Source: Spirochaetaceae bacterium (GTDB lineage Bacteria > Spirochaetota > Spirochaetia > Treponematales > Breznakiellaceae). Taken from it: 5,817 nt of DNA. The translations under genes and the position numbers were made by a program. This document shows, one piece after another, positions 4,852-5,817 of the stretch (position 1 is its first letter; every line of letters starts with the position of its first letter). The stretch is from NCBI GenBank assembly GCA_031279895.1, contig JAITHR010000221.1, positions 1-5,817 of the forward strand, given 5' to 3'. Under the pieces are notes generated by a model. The model searched no databases, was not told the origin of the DNA, and worked only from the letters and a program-made list of their open reading frames with translations.

Positions 4852-5097
4852 ATTTCCGTCCTGGAAATTCGGAATTCCGTCCTGGAAATTCGGATTTCCG
4901 TCCTGGAATTCCGGATTTCCGTCCTGGAAATTCGGATTTCCGTCCTGGAATTCCGGATTTCCGTCCTGGAATTCCGGATTTCCGTCCTGGAAATTCGGAT
5001 TTCCGTCCTGGAAATTCGGATTTCCGTCCTGGAAATTCGGATTTCCGTCCTGGAATTCCGGATTTCCGTCCTGGAAATTCGGATTTCCGTCCTGGAG
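4852..5097. repeat. 21-bp tandem repeat (minisatellite), 11 full copies plus a partial one
   Basis: Each unit starts ATTTCCGTCCTGGAA. It ends either ATTCGG (type A) or TTCCGG (type B). The order of types is A A B A B B A A A B A, then 15 bp of a last unit; the second unit starts AATTCC. The two type-specific bases always change together. Type A units hold a 6-bp stem (ATTTCC-GTCCT-GGAAAT), while type B units hold the palindrome GGAATTCC. All six reading frames through the array are stop-free because the period is 21, so open frames here (for example repeated ISVLEIR on plus) are no evidence of coding. It lies between the radical SAM gene and hemerythrin. Confidence 0.95.
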
Positions 5098-5199
5098 ACA
5101 CGTCCTGCCGAAACAGGAATACTTCCCGCCAAAGCGCGCCGCCCTGTCCCTAAGGCGGAGAGACTTCCGGCAAAAGCGCAAGGCACGACGCTTATGAAA
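5098..5199. other. Intergenic stretch with weak hairpins only
   Basis: I see only small possible stems, such as CCTG-CCGAAA-CAGG (5104-5117) and CCGCC/GGCGG arms at 5139-5143 and 5154-5158. There is no gene, promoter or terminator I would defend. Confidence 0.4.
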
Positions 5200-5317
5200 C
5201 AGCCGGAGGCTGCGGAGACGGCGGCGGTTCCAAAAGCTTCCTGCGAAGCGGCTCTAAGTACGCGAAGACCGCTTACAGGCGCATATCAGGAAGCTTATGT
5301 GCCTCCGCCGCTGGCGG
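5200..5317. repeat. Composite hairpin-bounded repeat overlapping the end of the radical SAM gene
   Basis: It is bounded by hairpin CAGCC-GGA-GGCTG (5200-5212) and hairpin CCGCC-GCT-GGCGG (5305-5317). In between are motifs shared with the 141-bp units (AGCTTCCTGCGAA, GACCGCTTACAG) and with 3583-3598 (TATCAGGAAGCTTATG). Its right end, 5295-5317, is the last part of the radical SAM coding frame, including the stop codon. Confidence 0.75.
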
Positions 5318-5817
5318 CGGCGGAAAAGTGCCAGACCGGTGTTGAGAAATCCGGGGGGAAGGGGTTTTCACGGGTGAAGTCGGGAAGCCAGTCCTGATCC
5401 CGCGCCAAGTCCTGACAGTACCCCTCTTCTATCCCGAACTCCCGCAGCCAGATTATTATCCGCTCGTATTCCCGCCGGCTTAAGGCGCGGGACGGCGGCG
5501 CGTCCCGGACCGGCGCGTACTGGGACATCACCGAAAGGAGCGCCCGGTCCCGCCAGTGCCGGGAAAACCAGCGGAGCGCCGCTTCGGTTGACCGGAGCAG
5601 CCCGGGCAGCGCCAGGTGGCGGACAATGACCCCTGAAACCAGCACGCCGTTTTTGATAACCAGAGGGCGCGCGCCTATCATCCGCTCGATTGCCCGCGCC
5701 GCGGCCTCCGGGTAATCCGGCGCGTTGAAAAGGCGCCGCCCTACCTCCGCGTCAAGGGTTTTGAGGTCCGGGAGGTAGCCGTCCATAACGTCTTCCAAAA
5801 GAGAGAGGGTTTCGGGA
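5295..5817 (-). CDS. PflX-like (COG1313) radical SAM protein, C-terminal part (partial, start outside window)
   Basis: The frame is open from the right edge (residues PETLSLLEDV...) to TAA 5297-5295. A TTG at 5798 is internal, not the start. Family hallmarks are YLPDLK near the left of the fragment, an APDYPEAA segment, VIVRHLALPG, then SQYAP and WLPDFTRENPFP. These match the C-terminal half of the COG1313 group, uncharacterised radical SAM proteins resembling pyruvate formate-lyase activating enzyme. The cysteine cluster binding the 4Fe-4S centre would be upstream, outside the window, so catalytic competence cannot be judged. The last eight residues (AAASGGGT) and the stop are encoded by the repeat at 5295-5317, so the natural end probably lay near PVWHF. 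The substrate is unknown. Confidence 0.85.
   Translation of the reverse strand, partial: PETLSLLEDVMDGYLPDLKTLDAEVGRRLFNAPDYPEAAARAIERMIGARPLVIKNGVLVSGVIVRHLALPGLLRSTEAALRWFSRHWRDRALLSVMSQYAPVRDAPPSRALSRREYERIIIWLREFGIEEGYCQDLARDQDWLPDFTRENPFPPDFSTPVWHFSAAASGGGT

Noticed and set aside
4812..5186. Minus-strand open frames across the minisatellite
   Set aside because: Same reason: every frame is open. The GTG start at 5186 lacks a ribosome binding site, and there is no non-repetitive domain.
4651..5397. Plus-strand open frame of 248 codons containing ISVLEIR repeats
   Set aside because: The 21-bp period makes all frames stop-free. The rest is repeat DNA and antisense of the radical SAM gene, and there is no ribosome binding site at its start.

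Overview
All six genes I can support in this window lie on the minus strand. They are separated by unusually repeat-rich, GC-rich intergenic DNA. The gene set is a lipoprotein-type/MacB-type ABC exporter, a bacteriohemerythrin, a GNAT acetyltransferase and a PflX-like (COG1313) radical SAM protein. This fits a GC-rich anaerobe or microaerophile. The permease sequence style loosely recalls Spirochaetota (gut treponemes), but that is an impression, not proof, and no marker gene fixes the taxon.

Layout, read in the direction of transcription (right to left). At 5817-5295 is the C-terminal part of a COG1313-type radical SAM protein, cut by the window edge. At 5294-4480 is about 0.8 kb without a convincing gene: hairpin repeats, a 21-bp minisatellite of 11 full copies (4852-5097), a 100-bp dispersed repeat, and a probable promoter for the next gene. 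At 4479-4090 is a bacteriohemerythrin with all seven expected iron ligands, followed after 53 bp by a GNAT acetyltransferase (4036-3620). At 3619-3244 are more hairpin repeats. Then come a good sigma70-type promoter and a perfect 15-bp palindrome at the presumed transcription start (3243-3198). They lead into an ABC ATPase (3159-2476) and an FtsX-like permease (2475-745) joined as TAAATG with no gap. At 744-229 are repeats including an exact-length 141-bp tandem duplication. At 228-1 is the start of a second FtsX-like permease, cut by the left edge and easy to miss because its stop codon is outside the window.

The ATPase and the two permeases probably form one exporter (one ATPase dimer with a heterodimer of permeases), possibly transcribed from the single promoter near 3243. 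Hemerythrin and the acetyltransferase look like a second short operon.

The most unusual content is the repeat system. Short hairpins of 5-6 bp stem and 3-nt loop recur about 15 times. Their stems differ in sequence, but both arms change together, so pairing is kept. Copies sit at the stop codons of three genes, supply the last residues and stop codon of the radical SAM gene, and run in frame through the N-terminus of the second permease. This resembles, in behaviour only, the protein-coding palindromic elements of Rickettsia.
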